Notes: generated from the sequence alone by a model not told the origin. 33,826 nucleotides of DNA from Actinomycetota bacterium (GCA_016870595.1 VGBI01000019.1:1-33826), one strand, 5' to 3'. Positions 1 through 7,788 are shown, counted from the first letter of the stretch. A program made the numbers and translations.

Positions 1-801
1 ACGGTGGGCATCACCGGCGCGCCCGGGGCCGGGAAGTCCACCCTCACCGATGCCGTCGTGGCGACCCTGCGCGCCGGAGGGGAGTCGGTGGGCGTGCTCG
101 CGGTCGACCCCACCAGCCCGTTCTCGGGAGGTGCGATCCTCGGCGACCGCGTGCGCATGCAGGACCACGCGACCGACCCGGGGGTGTTCATCCGCTCGAT
201 GGCCACCCGCGGGCACCTGGGGGGGCTCGCGCTGGCCACGCCGCAGGCCGTGCGGGTGCTCGACGCCGCCGGGACGCCGTGGGTGCTGGTCGAGACCGTC
301 GGGGTGGGCCAGGTGGAGGTCGAGGTCGCCGCAGCCACCGACACCACGGTCGTGGTCCTCAACCCCGGGTGGGGCGACGCGGTCCAGGCCAACAAGGCCG
401 GGCTCATGGAGATCGCCGACGTGTTCGTCGTCAACAAGGCCGACCGGCCCGGCGCGGCCGACACCGAGCGCGACGTGCTCCAGATGCTGGGTGCGGGTCC
501 GGGGCGCGACTGGCGACCTCCGGTCGTGCGGGCGGTGGCGACCACCGGCGACGGGGTCGACGCCGTGTGGGCGGCGGTGCGGGCGCACCGGGCCCACCTG
601 GAGGCCGACGACCGGCTCGCCGCCCGACGCCGGGCCCGGCTCCACGCCGAGCTGCGGACCATCGCCCGGGCCCGCCTCACCGCCCGGCTCGACGACCGGG
701 TCGCCGGGCCCGCCGGTCGGGCCGTGCTCGCCCGGCTCGACGCCCGGGAGCTCGACCCCTACGCCGCCACCGCCCTGCTGCTCGGCGAGGGCGACACCTG
801 A
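1..801 (+). CDS. meaB: Methylmalonyl-CoA mutase-associated GTPase MeaB (5' truncated by window)
   Basis: G3E-family P-loop GTPase that in known systems protects and reactivates adenosylcobalamin-dependent methylmalonyl-CoA mutase. The visible frame opens directly in the Walker A loop (GITGAPGAGKST), so roughly the first 40-60 residues lie outside the window and the true start is not seen. Further family motifs follow: DPTSPFSGGAILGDRVRM, the switch region VETVGVGQ, the NPGWGDAVQANKAG segment, and the NKAD guanine-specificity motif. The usual VGQSE is VGQVE here, a small departure from the common form. The stop is TGA at 799-801. The next gene starts 22 bp downstream but has its own promoter-like hexamer, so co-transcription is not required. 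Mutase genes are probably upstream, which I infer from the family's usual context. Product assignment is firm. Confidence 0.93.
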   Translation, partial: TVGITGAPGAGKSTLTDAVVATLRAGGESVGVLAVDPTSPFSGGAILGDRVRMQDHATDPGVFIRSMATRGHLGGLALATPQAVRVLDAAGTPWVLVETVGVGQVEVEVAAATDTTVVVLNPGWGDAVQANKAGLMEIADVFVVNKADRPGAADTERDVLQMLGAGPGRDWRPPVVRAVATTGDGVDAVWAAVRAHRAHLEADDRLAARRRARLHAELRTIARARLTARLDDRVAGPAGRAVLARLDARELDPYAATALLLGEGDT

Positions 802-811
802 GGACGGGACC

Positions 812-817
812 TAGGGT
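812..817 (+). promoter_or_regulatory. -10-like hexamer TAGGGT for the enoyl-CoA hydratase gene
   Basis: TAGGGT ends 6 nt before the ATG at 824, the spacing expected if transcription starts at the start codon. There is no Shine-Dalgarno sequence in between and no clear -35 box. It lies inside the 22-bp gap after meaB. Confidence 0.55.
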
Positions 818-823
818 GGGTCC

Positions 824-1603
824 ATGTCCGACGACCTCGTGCACTGCGAACGGCGCGACGACGGCGTGGCCGTCCTCCGCCTGAACCGTCCCCCCCTCAA
901 CCCCCTGTCGCGGGCTCTGCTCGGGCAGCTCACCTCGCAGGCCACTGCGCTCGCCGCCGACCCGACGGTCAAGGCGGTGGTCCTGATCGGCGGGGAGCGG
1001 GCCCTGGCGGCCGGCGCCGATATCGACGAGTTCGGCGGCCCGGCCGAGGCGCAGATGGTGGCGGCGGGCTTCCGGGCGGCCGGTGACGCGCTCGGCGCGA
1101 TCCCCCGACCGGTGATCGCCGCGATCTCGGGGTTCGCCCTCGGTGGCGGCTTCGAGCTCGCCCTCGCGTGCGACCTGCGCATCGCCGGCGACACCGCCCG
1201 GATCGGGCAGCCCGAGATCCTGCTCGGCATCATCCCGGGTGGCGGCGGGACCCAGCGACTCAGCCGTCTGGTGGGTCCGGCCCGGGCCAAGGAGCTGTGC
1301 TGGAGCGGGCGTCAGGTCCGGGCCGACGAGGCGCTCGCCCTCGGCCTCGTCGACCGGGTCGTGCCCGCCGCCGACCTCGAGGCCGCGGCGTTCGAGTGGG
1401 CCGCCGCGCTCGCGTCGGGTGCGGTCGTCGCGATGGGTCAGATCAAGCGGGCGGTCGACGCCGGCTTCGACCTCCCGCTCGCCGAGGCGCTCGACCTCGA
1501 GGCGCAGTGCTTCGTCGACACCTTCACCACCGAGGACGCAGCCACCGGCATCGCGTCGTTCACGGAGCACGGTCCCGGGAAGGCGACCTTCTCCGGGCGC
1601 TGA
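824..1603 (+). CDS. Enoyl-CoA hydratase/isomerase (crotonase) family protein
   Basis: A 259-residue crotonase-fold enzyme, the usual length for a single-domain enoyl-CoA hydratase. It should hydrate trans-2-enoyl-CoA in beta-oxidation or a related acyl-CoA route in the cytoplasm. The oxyanion-hole segment (ISGFALGGG) is present. Both catalytic glutamates of the hydratase are in place, Glu111 in LGGGFELAL and Glu131 in GQPEILLG, with the 20-residue spacing of the rat enzyme (Glu144/Glu164). The PGGGGTQRL loop follows. Retention of both acids favours a true hydratase over an isomerase or dehalogenase. Its 3' end meets the convergent SRPBCC gene with a 3-nt gap. The adjacent meaB and the racemase further along suggest fatty-acid, propionate or branched-chain catabolism. 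The exact substrate cannot be read from the sequence. Confidence 0.9.
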   Translation: MSDDLVHCERRDDGVAVLRLNRPPLNPLSRALLGQLTSQATALAADPTVKAVVLIGGERALAAGADIDEFGGPAEAQMVAAGFRAAGDALGAIPRPVIAAISGFALGGGFELALACDLRIAGDTARIGQPEILLGIIPGGGGTQRLSRLVGPARAKELCWSGRQVRADEALALGLVDRVVPAADLEAAAFEWAAALASGAVVAMGQIKRAVDAGFDLPLAEALDLEAQCFVDTFTTEDAATGIASFTEHGPGKATFSGR

Positions 1604-1606
1604 CGC

Positions 1607-2053
1607 TCAGGCGAGGGTGCGCAGCACGTGGGCGCGGAGCCGGTCGAGGTTGCGACGCCAGACCAGCTTCAGGACGGGCTTGCCGAACACCTCGCCGACC
1701 GGGCCGCCGAGCCACCACGGGAACCGGAGCTCCTCGGCCCACGCGAACCGCGTGCCGCCGGGCACGGCGGTGAGGGTGAAGCGACCGGTCCCGGTCACCG
1801 CGCCCCGGTGCTCGATCCCCATGACCGCACCCGGCTCCCACTCGGTGACCCGCATGCGGTCGGTCGTGCGGAGCGGACCGACGACCGTGAGGCAGTCGAA
1901 CTCGGTGCCCACCCCGGAGTGCTGATCGGTGACGAAGGTGATCGTCTCCGCGTCGGCCATCCACTCGGTGTGGGTCGACAGGTCCTCGACCGCAGCCCAC
2001 ACCTGCGTCGGCGTTGCGGGGATCTCGGTCTCGATCGCGATCTGCACGGTCAC
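1607..2053 (-). CDS. SRPBCC (START-like/polyketide cyclase) family protein
   Basis: A 148-residue protein of the START/SRPBCC helix-grip fold. It opens with an alternating beta strand (VQIAIETEIPATPTQVWAAVEDLS), includes HTEWMADAETITFV, and ends with a long amphipathic helix after PVLKLVWRRNLDRL. This fold encloses a hydrophobic cavity for lipid-like ligands, but the ligand cannot be inferred. Translation begins with a GTG that overlaps the galT stop as GTGA, which implies translational coupling to galT and fixes the start. No signal peptide or membrane segment is visible. The coupling to galT is not an association I recognise as common, so the physiological role is unknown. Confidence 0.85.
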   Translation of the reverse strand: MTVQIAIETEIPATPTQVWAAVEDLSTHTEWMADAETITFVTDQHSGVGTEFDCLTVVGPLRTTDRMRVTEWEPGAVMGIEHRGAVTGTGRFTLTAVPGGTRFAWAEELRFPWWLGGPVGEVFGKPVLKLVWRRNLDRLRAHVLRTLA

Positions 2054-3006
2054 CCTCCGTCGGTGATGGCGCCCCGGAGGCGCACGGCGGCCTCGGCGGG
2101 GTCGAGGACGTTCACGAGCAGACCGGTCCCGAGCTCGAAGCCGGCCACGGTGGAGATCCGCGGGACGACGGTCAGGTACCAGCGCGGGGCGGGACCGGGT
2201 GCGGCGATCGCGCCGGGGGTGGGACCGTCGTGCCAGACCACGTTGTAGGCAACGTCACCGAGGAGCACCCGGATTCCTCGCACCACGTCGCGGGTCGCCC
2301 GGGCCAGCGCGGCGAGGGTGGCGTCGGGGGTGTCGGCGAACCGGCACCCGGCGTCGGGCGCGCTGAGCCGGGTCTCGTAGGGGCTCGCGGCCGCCCACGG
2401 GGACCAGGCCCACAGGGCATCGGCGTCGAGCACCAGGCCGTCGTGCGTCACCGCCGTCGCACGGTCGGTGGCCACCGGGTCGGCGCCCGCGGCGGCGCTG
2501 CGCTCGTGGTGCGCCCGGACGGCGGGTGGCACGAGGTCGACGGCGAGGAGCTGCGCGTGGGGGTGGGCGATCGACGCCCCGGCGGCGCGGCCGTGGTTGA
2601 CGAGCGTCTGGACGTGGGCCCGGCCCGCCGCCGCGTGGGCCCGGGCTCGCTCGCGCAGCAGGCCGAACAGCTCCGTCGCCTCGGCGTCGTCGAGGAGGGA
2701 GAGGTCACGGTCGTGCTCGGGTGCGAGCACGACGACCTCGTGGCTCCCGCCCACGCCTGGCCCGCCGCCCACGATCGGGTAGAGGTTGGGGACGACCCGG
2801 AGGCGCCAGCCCGGGGTGTCGGGGGCGCCGGGTCCGGTCCGGGCGAGTTCGGGCGGGGTCTCGGACTCGTGTCCGGGGCAGAACGGGCAGTCGGCCGGGG
2901 GCGCGACCGGGGCCGGGACGGGGGTGGTCGTGGTCGGTCGGGCGGCTCGACCCGGTGCGAGCAGGACGGTGCGACCGGTCACCGGATCTTCACGCAGCTC
3001 GGCCAT
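2050..3006 (-). CDS. galT: Galactose-1-phosphate uridylyltransferase
   Basis: A 318-residue HIT-superfamily nucleotidyltransferase that exchanges UMP between UDP-glucose and galactose-1-phosphate (Leloir pathway). Seen directly: the start MAELREDPVTGRTVLLAPGRA, typical of GalT; a zinc-site CPFC at residues 40-43; and the active-site HPHAQ at 148-152, where His150 corresponds to the uridylylated histidine (His166 in E. coli). The stretch between the N-terminus and the zinc site is rich in Pro, Ala and Thr. The ATG at 3006 is chosen because homology starts there. An open frame extends upstream, but it is antisense to the divergent flavoprotein gene. galT heads a two-gene unit with the overlapping SRPBCC gene. 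No galK or galE is in the window. The promoter must fit into a 31-bp gap shared with the divergent lpdA-like gene; CAGACT 7 nt before the ATG is a near-match to the local -10 pattern. Confidence 0.93.
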   Translation of the reverse strand: MAELREDPVTGRTVLLAPGRAARPTTTTPVPAPVAPPADCPFCPGHESETPPELARTGPGAPDTPGWRLRVVPNLYPIVGGGPGVGGSHEVVVLAPEHDRDLSLLDDAEATELFGLLRERARAHAAAGRAHVQTLVNHGRAAGASIAHPHAQLLAVDLVPPAVRAHHERSAAAGADPVATDRATAVTHDGLVLDADALWAWSPWAAASPYETRLSAPDAGCRFADTPDATLAALARATRDVVRGIRVLLGDVAYNVVWHDGPTPGAIAAPGPAPRWYLTVVPRISTVAGFELGTGLLVNVLDPAEAAVRLRGAITDGG

Positions 3007-3025
3007 CGCCCCGAGTCTGCCCGCG

Positions 3026-3031
3026 TAGCCT
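3026..3031 (+). promoter_or_regulatory. -10-like hexamer TAGCCT for the LpdA-like flavoprotein
   Basis: TAGCCT ends exactly 6 nt before the GTG start at 3038, inside the 31-bp divergent gap with galT. No ribosome-binding site separates it from the start codon, consistent with a leaderless transcript. Confidence 0.55.
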
Positions 3032-3037
3032 GCGGTC

Positions 3038-4396
3038 GTGGCGACGCGGCTGGTGATCATGGGTGGTGGTCCGGCCGGAAACACCTGCGCCACGGTGGCC
3101 GGCGCGCTCGGGGCCGAGGTGATCCTGATCGAGCGTGACATCGTCGGGGGCGCCGCCCACCTGTGGGACTGCATCCCGTCCAAGGCGCTGATCGCCACCG
3201 GCGCCGAGCTCGCCGAGCTCCAGCGGGCCCGGTCCATGGGTCTGCAGGCCAGCGGGCGGCTGGACCTCGACGCCCTCGCCGACCGGGTCCGCTCGATCGA
3301 GGAGCGCCTGCACACCTCGGTGCGCGACCTCCTCGCCTCCCAGGGCGTGCACTGCCTCGCGGGCACCGCCCGGTTCACCGGGCCCCGGACCGTGACCGCC
3401 GAGACCGCGTCGGGCGCCGAGGCGGTCGACGCCGACGTGGTGCTCGTGGCCACCGGCTCGCGACCCCGGGTGCCCGACTGGGCGCCGGTCGACGGCGACC
3501 GGATCCTCACGACCCGCGACGCCTACCGGATCCGTGAGGTGCCGCGCCACGTCGTGGTGATCGGCTCGGGGGTGACCGGGGTCGAGTTCACCCACATGTT
3601 CCGGGCGCTCGGTGCGGGGGTGACGCTGGTGGTGTCGCGTCAGCAGGTCCTCCCGAAGAAGGACCCCGAGGTCGCCGCCGTGCTCGAGGACGCGTTCCTG
3701 CAGCGGGGGGTGAGCCTGCTCAAGGGCGCCCGGGCCCACGCGGTGGAACGGACCACCGACGGCGTCGTGGTGCGCTGTGACGACGGCCGCGTGGTCGAGG
3801 GCTCGCACGCAGTGCTCGCCGTGGGGTCGATCCCCAACACCGACGGGATCGGGCTCGACGTCGCCGGGGTCGCGGTCGATGCCGGGGGCTACGTCACGGT
3901 CAACCACAACTGCCTCACCAGCGTCCCGCACGTGTACGCGGCCGGCGACGTGTCGGGCAAGCTGCCGTTGTCGTCGGTCGCGTCGATGCAGGGTCGCAAG
4001 ATCGCCGAGCACTGCATGGGGCTGCACAACCGACCCCACCGTCACCTCGACTACGACAAGGCGGCCTCGGCGATCTTCACCGATCCCGAGGTCGCCGACG
4101 TGGGGCTGGCCGAGGCCGAGGCGTTCGCGTCGGGTCGCAAGATCCGGGTCACCAAGGTGCCGTTCTCCGCCAACGCCAAGTCGCTGATCGAGGGCGACCC
4201 GCGCGGGTTCGTGAAGATCATCAGCGACCCGGCCACCGGCGTGGTGCTGGGTGGGTCGATCGTCGGGCAGTCGGCGGCCGAGCTGATCAGCGTGCTCGCG
4301 GTGGCGGTCACCAACAACCTCAAGGTCGGCGACATCCTCGACTCGCTGCTGGTGCACCCGGCCCTGGCGGAGTCGCTCGCCGAGGCGTCGAGCTGA
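3038..4396 (+). CDS. lpdA: NAD(P)H-quinone dehydrogenase, LpdA-type flavoprotein disulfide reductase homolog
   Basis: A 452-residue FAD/NAD(P)-dependent two-dinucleotide-binding enzyme. The N-terminal FAD motif is VIMGGGPAGNTCA, the second Rossmann motif is VVVIGSGVTGVEF, and the FAD-binding YAAGDVSG motif precedes the dimerization domain, which ends near HPALAESLAEAS. In true lipoamide dehydrogenases two redox cysteines lie in a CxxxxC motif. Here only one is present (HLWDCIPSK, Cys45) and position 41 is His. The same loss, with a similar GGAA...DCVPSK context, is known in Mycobacterium tuberculosis LpdA (Rv3303c), which is not a lipoamide dehydrogenase and acts as a quinone reductase. I therefore call a quinone/diaphorase-type enzyme. 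The GTG start is supported by the hexamer 6 nt upstream and by the FAD motif beginning almost at once. The gene ends before a strong hairpin facing the next convergent gene. Confidence 0.85.
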   Translation: MATRLVIMGGGPAGNTCATVAGALGAEVILIERDIVGGAAHLWDCIPSKALIATGAELAELQRARSMGLQASGRLDLDALADRVRSIEERLHTSVRDLLASQGVHCLAGTARFTGPRTVTAETASGAEAVDADVVLVATGSRPRVPDWAPVDGDRILTTRDAYRIREVPRHVVVIGSGVTGVEFTHMFRALGAGVTLVVSRQQVLPKKDPEVAAVLEDAFLQRGVSLLKGARAHAVERTTDGVVVRCDDGRVVEGSHAVLAVGSIPNTDGIGLDVAGVAVDAGGYVTVNHNCLTSVPHVYAAGDVSGKLPLSSVASMQGRKIAEHCMGLHNRPHRHLDYDKAASAIFTDPEVADVGLAEAEAFASGRKIRVTKVPFSANAKSLIEGDPRGFVKIISDPATGVVLGGSIVGQSAAELISVLAVAVTNNLKVGDILDSLLVHPALAESLAEASS

Positions 4397-4399
4397 CCG

Positions 4400-4430
4400 G
4401 GGTCGCCCGGCCGGACCGACCGGGCGACCC
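4400..4430. terminator. Bidirectional hairpin between convergent genes
   Basis: A perfect 11-bp inverted repeat, GGGTCGCCCGG (4400-4410) and CCGGGCGACCC (4420-4430), with a 9-nt loop. It fills the 43-bp gap between the stops of the LpdA-like gene (+) and the peptidoglycan-binding gene (-). There is no T tract on either side, as is common for high-GC actinobacterial terminators. Confidence 0.7.
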
Positions 4431-4439
4431 TGTCGTCGG

Positions 4440-5125
4440 CTACGTCTGGCAGGCGAGCTTGGCGACGACGGCGGGAACGGTCCCGCCCTCGCAGTAGGCG
4501 TTGCGGTCGACGACCTGCCAGGCGGTGCGGTTCCAGCGCATCAGCAGCTTGACCGGATGGTCGGTCCCACCGCTGGTGATCGTCGGCTGGTTGTAGGCCC
4601 ACGGCCCGGCGCACTGGAACGGGCCGGTCAGGACGATCCGCTCGCCGGGGTTGAGCGTGGCCTGGGCCGCGGTCTGGAACACCGCCGAGGTGCACGGGAT
4701 CCCGTTCACCCCGGTGCTGGCCGGCGTGACCGGGCCCGGCTTGGGGGTCTGACGGCAGTTGGGCGACCCGGTGTCGGCCGCCTGGGTCAACGCCGCGCTG
4801 GTGAGGGGACCGACGATGCCGTCGGGCTGGAGCTTGGCGGCGGTCTGGAACCACTTGAGCGCGTTCACGGTGTTGGGGCCGACCTTGCCGTCGATGTTCC
4901 CGGCGTTGCAGCCCAGGGCGTTGAGCTCCCGCTGCATCCGCTCGACCTGGGCGGCGTCGCTGGTGCCGGCATTGTCGTCCGCCGGGGTGCCCTTCTTCAG
5001 GCAGGTGCGGGCGTAGAGCTGCTGGGGCACGCTGCCGGCCTGGCCGGCGCACCGATCCCGACGAGGGCGGTGGCCGCAAGGGTCACGAGGACGAGGCGCA
5101 CGGTGGTCGGCAGGTGTCGGCGCAC
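4440..5125 (-). CDS. Secreted peptidoglycan-binding domain protein (apparent frameshift near 5040)
   Basis: The mature part reads continuously from about 5045 to the TAG at 4440-4442. It contains a PG_binding_1-type repeat (AAQVERMQRELNALGCNAG, IDGKVGPNTVNALKWFQ, DGIVGPLTSAAL) followed by a roughly 100-residue tail I do not recognise. Seven cysteines in the mature part suggest an exported, disulfide-bonded protein. No start with a signal peptide exists in that frame. A GTG at 5125 in the neighbouring frame opens a convincing signal peptide (RRHLPTTVRLVLVTLAATAL, then VGIGAPA). The two frames join cleanly if one base is restored near 5040-5048, giving APA-QAGSVPQQLY with a signal-peptidase-like AxA site. 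The deletion could be a real mutation or a consensus error. The only other start in the mature frame would be the GTG of SVPQQ, which gives no export signal. Confidence 0.7.
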
Positions 5126-5179
5126 CGCCGCATCCTGCCAGGGGCCCGGTCGAAACGGTGTCAACCCGCCCCCGGGCGA

Positions 5180-6946
5180 CTACTCGATGACGGCGAGGAC
5201 GTCGCCCGGGCCGACGGTGTCGCCCGCCGCCACCCGGACCTCGGCCACCGTCCCGGCGGTCTCGGCGTTGATGTGGTTCTCCATCTTCATCGCCTCGAGC
5301 ACGAGGACGGCCTGGCCGACCTCCACCGCGTCGCCCGGGGCCACGAGCACCTTGACGATCGTGCCCTGCATCGGAGCGGTCACGGTGCCGTCGCCCGCGC
5401 CAACCGATCCGCTGCTCGCGGTCGGCCGGGGGCGGGCCCGGGCCGGTCCGGCGGCGGCCGCCACCGGGGCGTCGGGGAGCCACATCCGCACCGAGAACCG
5501 CTTGCCGTTCACCTCGACCGGCACCGTGCGCTCCACGAGGGCGTCGGGTGCGTCGGCGACCGGCGTGCCGGCCCCGCCGCCGTCGGCCGCGATGAGGGCG
5601 GTGAGGTCGAGGTCCTCCTCGACCCACTTCGTCGAGTGGGCGCCCGCGGCGAAGTCGGGGTGCCCGAGCAGGGCGAGGTGGGCGGGGATCGTGGTGTGGA
5701 TGCCCTCGACCTGCAGCTCCTGGAGGGCCCGGACCGCCCGGCGCACGGCCCGGTCGCGATCGGGGGCCCAGACGATCAGCTTGCCGACGAGGTTGTCGTA
5801 GTACTGCGAGATCTCGTCGCCGCTCTCGTAGCCGCCGTCCCACCGCACGCTCGGCCCGCCGGGGGCCCGCAGCCGGGTGATCCGGCCCGGCGAGGGCAGG
5901 AAGCCGCGGGTGGCGTCTTCGGCGTTGATGCGGCACTCGATCGCGTGACCGGTGCGGACGATGTCGTCCTGAACGAACGAGAGCGGCTCGCCCGCCGCCA
6001 CCCGGATCTGCTCCGCGACGAGGTCGAGCTGGGTGACCATCTCGGTGACGCAGTGCTCGACCTGGAGCCGGGTGTTCATCTCGAGGAACCAGAACTCGCC
6101 GTCCTGGTAGAGCATCTCGACCGTGCCCGCGTTCGTGTACCCGCAGCCCTGGGCGACCTGCACCGCGGCCTCGCCCATGGCCCGGCGGATCTCGTCGGAG
6201 AGCCCGATCGCCGGGGACTCCTCGATCAGCTTCTGGTGGCGCCGCTGGGTGGAGCAGTCGCGCTCGCCGAGCCAGACCGCGTTGCCGTGGGTGTCGGCGA
6301 AGACCTGGATCTCGATGTGTCGGGGCCGGGTGAGGTAGCGCTCGAGGTAGGCCTCGGATCGGCCGAAGTACGCCGCGGCCTCGCGGGTGGCCGACTCGAA
6401 GCCGGCCTCGACCTCGTCGGGGCCGCGCACGACCTTGAGGCCTTTGCCGCCGCCGCCGTAGGCGGCCTTGATCGCGACCGGCCACCCGAACTCCTCGCCG
6501 AAGGCGACGATCTCGTCGACGGAGCCGATGGGCTCGAGGGTCCCGGGCACCGAGGCGACGCCCGAGGCCGCGGCGGCCTTGCGCGACGAGATCTTGTCGC
6601 CCATGACCTCGATCGCCTCGGGGGGCGGTCCGATCCAGATCGCGCCCGCCTCGGTGAGGGCCCGGGCGAAGTCGGCGTTCTCGGCGAAGAAGCCGTAGCC
6701 CGGGTGCACCGCCTCGGCGTCGCTCTGCGCGATCACCTCGAGGATCCGCGCCGTGTTGAGGTAGCTCTCGGCCGCGGTCTGACCGCCGAGGGCGTAGGCC
6801 TCGTCGGCGTAGCGGGTGTGGGCGGCGTCCCGGTCGAGGTCGGAGTACACCGCCACGGTGGCGATGCCGAGCTCCCGGCACGTGCGCATGACTCGGATGG
6901 CGATCTCGCCGCGGTTCGCGACGAGGATCTTGGTGGGCAGCGGCAC
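5180..6946 (-). CDS. Acetyl/propionyl-CoA carboxylase alpha subunit (biotin carboxylase + BCCP)
   Basis: A 588-residue two-domain subunit. Residues 1 to about 450 form a biotin carboxylase: N-terminal PTKILVANRGEIAIRVMRTC, the ATP-grasp glycine loop AAYGGGGKGLKVV, the HIEIQVFAD motif, and the MNTRLQVEH active-site segment. After an Ala/Gly/Pro-rich linker (about 505-525) comes a C-terminal biotinyl domain with EAMKMEN; Lys554, 34 residues from the end, is the predicted biotinylation site. It should carboxylate biotin with ATP and bicarbonate for transfer to acetyl- or propionyl-CoA by a separate carboxyltransferase subunit, which is not in this window. The start is GTG at 6946. An AAGGG tract about 6 nt upstream could serve as ribosome-binding site. 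The divergent neighbour is birA, whose product would biotinylate this protein. Substrate preference (acetyl, propionyl or longer acyl) cannot be determined. Confidence 0.93.
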   Translation of the reverse strand: MPLPTKILVANRGEIAIRVMRTCRELGIATVAVYSDLDRDAAHTRYADEAYALGGQTAAESYLNTARILEVIAQSDAEAVHPGYGFFAENADFARALTEAGAIWIGPPPEAIEVMGDKISSRKAAAASGVASVPGTLEPIGSVDEIVAFGEEFGWPVAIKAAYGGGGKGLKVVRGPDEVEAGFESATREAAAYFGRSEAYLERYLTRPRHIEIQVFADTHGNAVWLGERDCSTQRRHQKLIEESPAIGLSDEIRRAMGEAAVQVAQGCGYTNAGTVEMLYQDGEFWFLEMNTRLQVEHCVTEMVTQLDLVAEQIRVAAGEPLSFVQDDIVRTGHAIECRINAEDATRGFLPSPGRITRLRAPGGPSVRWDGGYESGDEISQYYDNLVGKLIVWAPDRDRAVRRAVRALQELQVEGIHTTIPAHLALLGHPDFAAGAHSTKWVEEDLDLTALIAADGGGAGTPVADAPDALVERTVPVEVNGKRFSVRMWLPDAPVAAAAGPARARPRPTASSGSVGAGDGTVTAPMQGTIVKVLVAPGDAVEVGQAVLVLEAMKMENHINAETAGTVAEVRVAAGDTVGPGDVLAVIE

Positions 6947-6978
6947 GACGGACCCTTCGTTCCGGGCGGGTGTGGCCG

Positions 6979-6985
6979 TATCCTA
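6979..6985. promoter_or_regulatory. Overlapping divergent -10-like hexamers for birA and the carboxylase subunit
   Basis: On the plus strand TATCCT (6979-6984) ends 7 nt before the birA ATG. On the minus strand the overlapping TAGGAT (6985-6980) would serve the carboxylase gene with a leader of roughly 25 nt. The two hexamers share five base pairs, so polymerase binding to one should exclude the other. Confidence 0.4.
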
Positions 6986-6991
6986 CGGTCG

Positions 6992-7788
6992 ATGCCGAAA
7001 CCGGCCGCCATTCGTCGGGTCCCCCGGGCCGGCCCCGGGGCGTCGGCCTGGGAGGTGCGGCGCTACCCGTCGGTCGACTCGACCAACCGGCTGCTGCTCG
7101 ACGAGGCCCGGACGGGTGCACCCGATGGCCTCGTGGTGGTCGCCGACCACCAGACCGCGGGCCGGGGGCGCCTCGGCCGCTCCTGGGAGGCCGCGCCGGG
7201 CTCGGCCCTGCTGGTCTCGGTCCTCGTGCGCCCCCGGCTCGCCCCCGGGCACCTCGGTCGGGTCACCCTCGCCGCCGGGTCGGCCATGGCCGAGACCCTG
7301 GCCGACACCGCCGGGGTCGGTGCGCTCCTGAAGTGGCCCAACGACCTCGTGGTCCCGGGCCCGTCCGGGCCCCGCAAGCTCGCCGGCATCCTGGCCGAGG
7401 CCGACCTGGGCCCGGGGCCGGGTGCAGCCGTGGTGGTCGGGATCGGCGTCAACCTCGTTGCCGGCGCCTTCCCGGCCGAGCTGGCCGACCTCGCCACCGC
7501 CGTGGCGGTCGAGGGGCGACCGGTGGGGGGCGACGACCTCCTCGACGCGTTCCTGGCCGCCTTCGACCGGCGGCTCGGCCACCTCGACGCTGCGGTCGAC
7601 GAGGCCCGGGCCCGGTCGGCGACGCTCGGGGCCCGGGTCCGGGTCGAGCGGGGGTCGGCGCCGGACCTCGTGGCACCGCGCTCGACCTCGACCCCGACGG
7701 CGCCCTGCTCGTGCGCGACGACGGGGGAGTGCTGCACACGGTCGCCGCCGGCGACGTCGTGCACCTGCGGGCCGCGCCCAGCGCCTGA
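6992..7788 (+). CDS. birA: Biotin-[acetyl-CoA-carboxylase] ligase, with apparent frameshift near 7672
   Basis: BirA/LplA-fold ligase that activates biotin with ATP and attaches it to the BCCP lysine. The catalytic domain reads from the ATG at 6992: YPSVDSTNRLLLDEA, the biotin/AMP loop TAGRGRLGRSW, LLKWPNDLVV, RKLAGILAE and VVGIGVNL. No N-terminal DNA-binding domain is present, so this is a monofunctional ligase. At about 7660-7680 the homology changes frame: the C-terminal SH3-like domain (TALDLDPDGALLVRDDGG, then VLHTVAAGDVVHLR) continues one frame back to the TGA at 7786-7788. Restoring one G in the GTGGCACC tract (7670-7677) gives the expected junction DLVGTALDLDPDG. Without correction the original frame runs on into unrelated antisense sequence. 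It is either a pseudogene or a sequence error; the essential role of biotin ligase makes an error more likely. Its divergent neighbour encodes its probable substrate. Confidence 0.8.

Noticed and set aside
5114-6991. Long plus-strand open frame ahead of birA, opposite the biotin carboxylase
   Set aside because: Antisense to a gene with full catalytic motifs. BirA homology begins only at 6992, where a -10-like hexamer also lies.
5046-7121. Continuation of the peptidoglycan-binding frame upstream through the carboxylase region
   Set aside because: Arg/Pro-rich out-of-frame reading of the biotin carboxylase gene. A signal peptide in the neighbouring frame at 5125 explains the true 5' end better.
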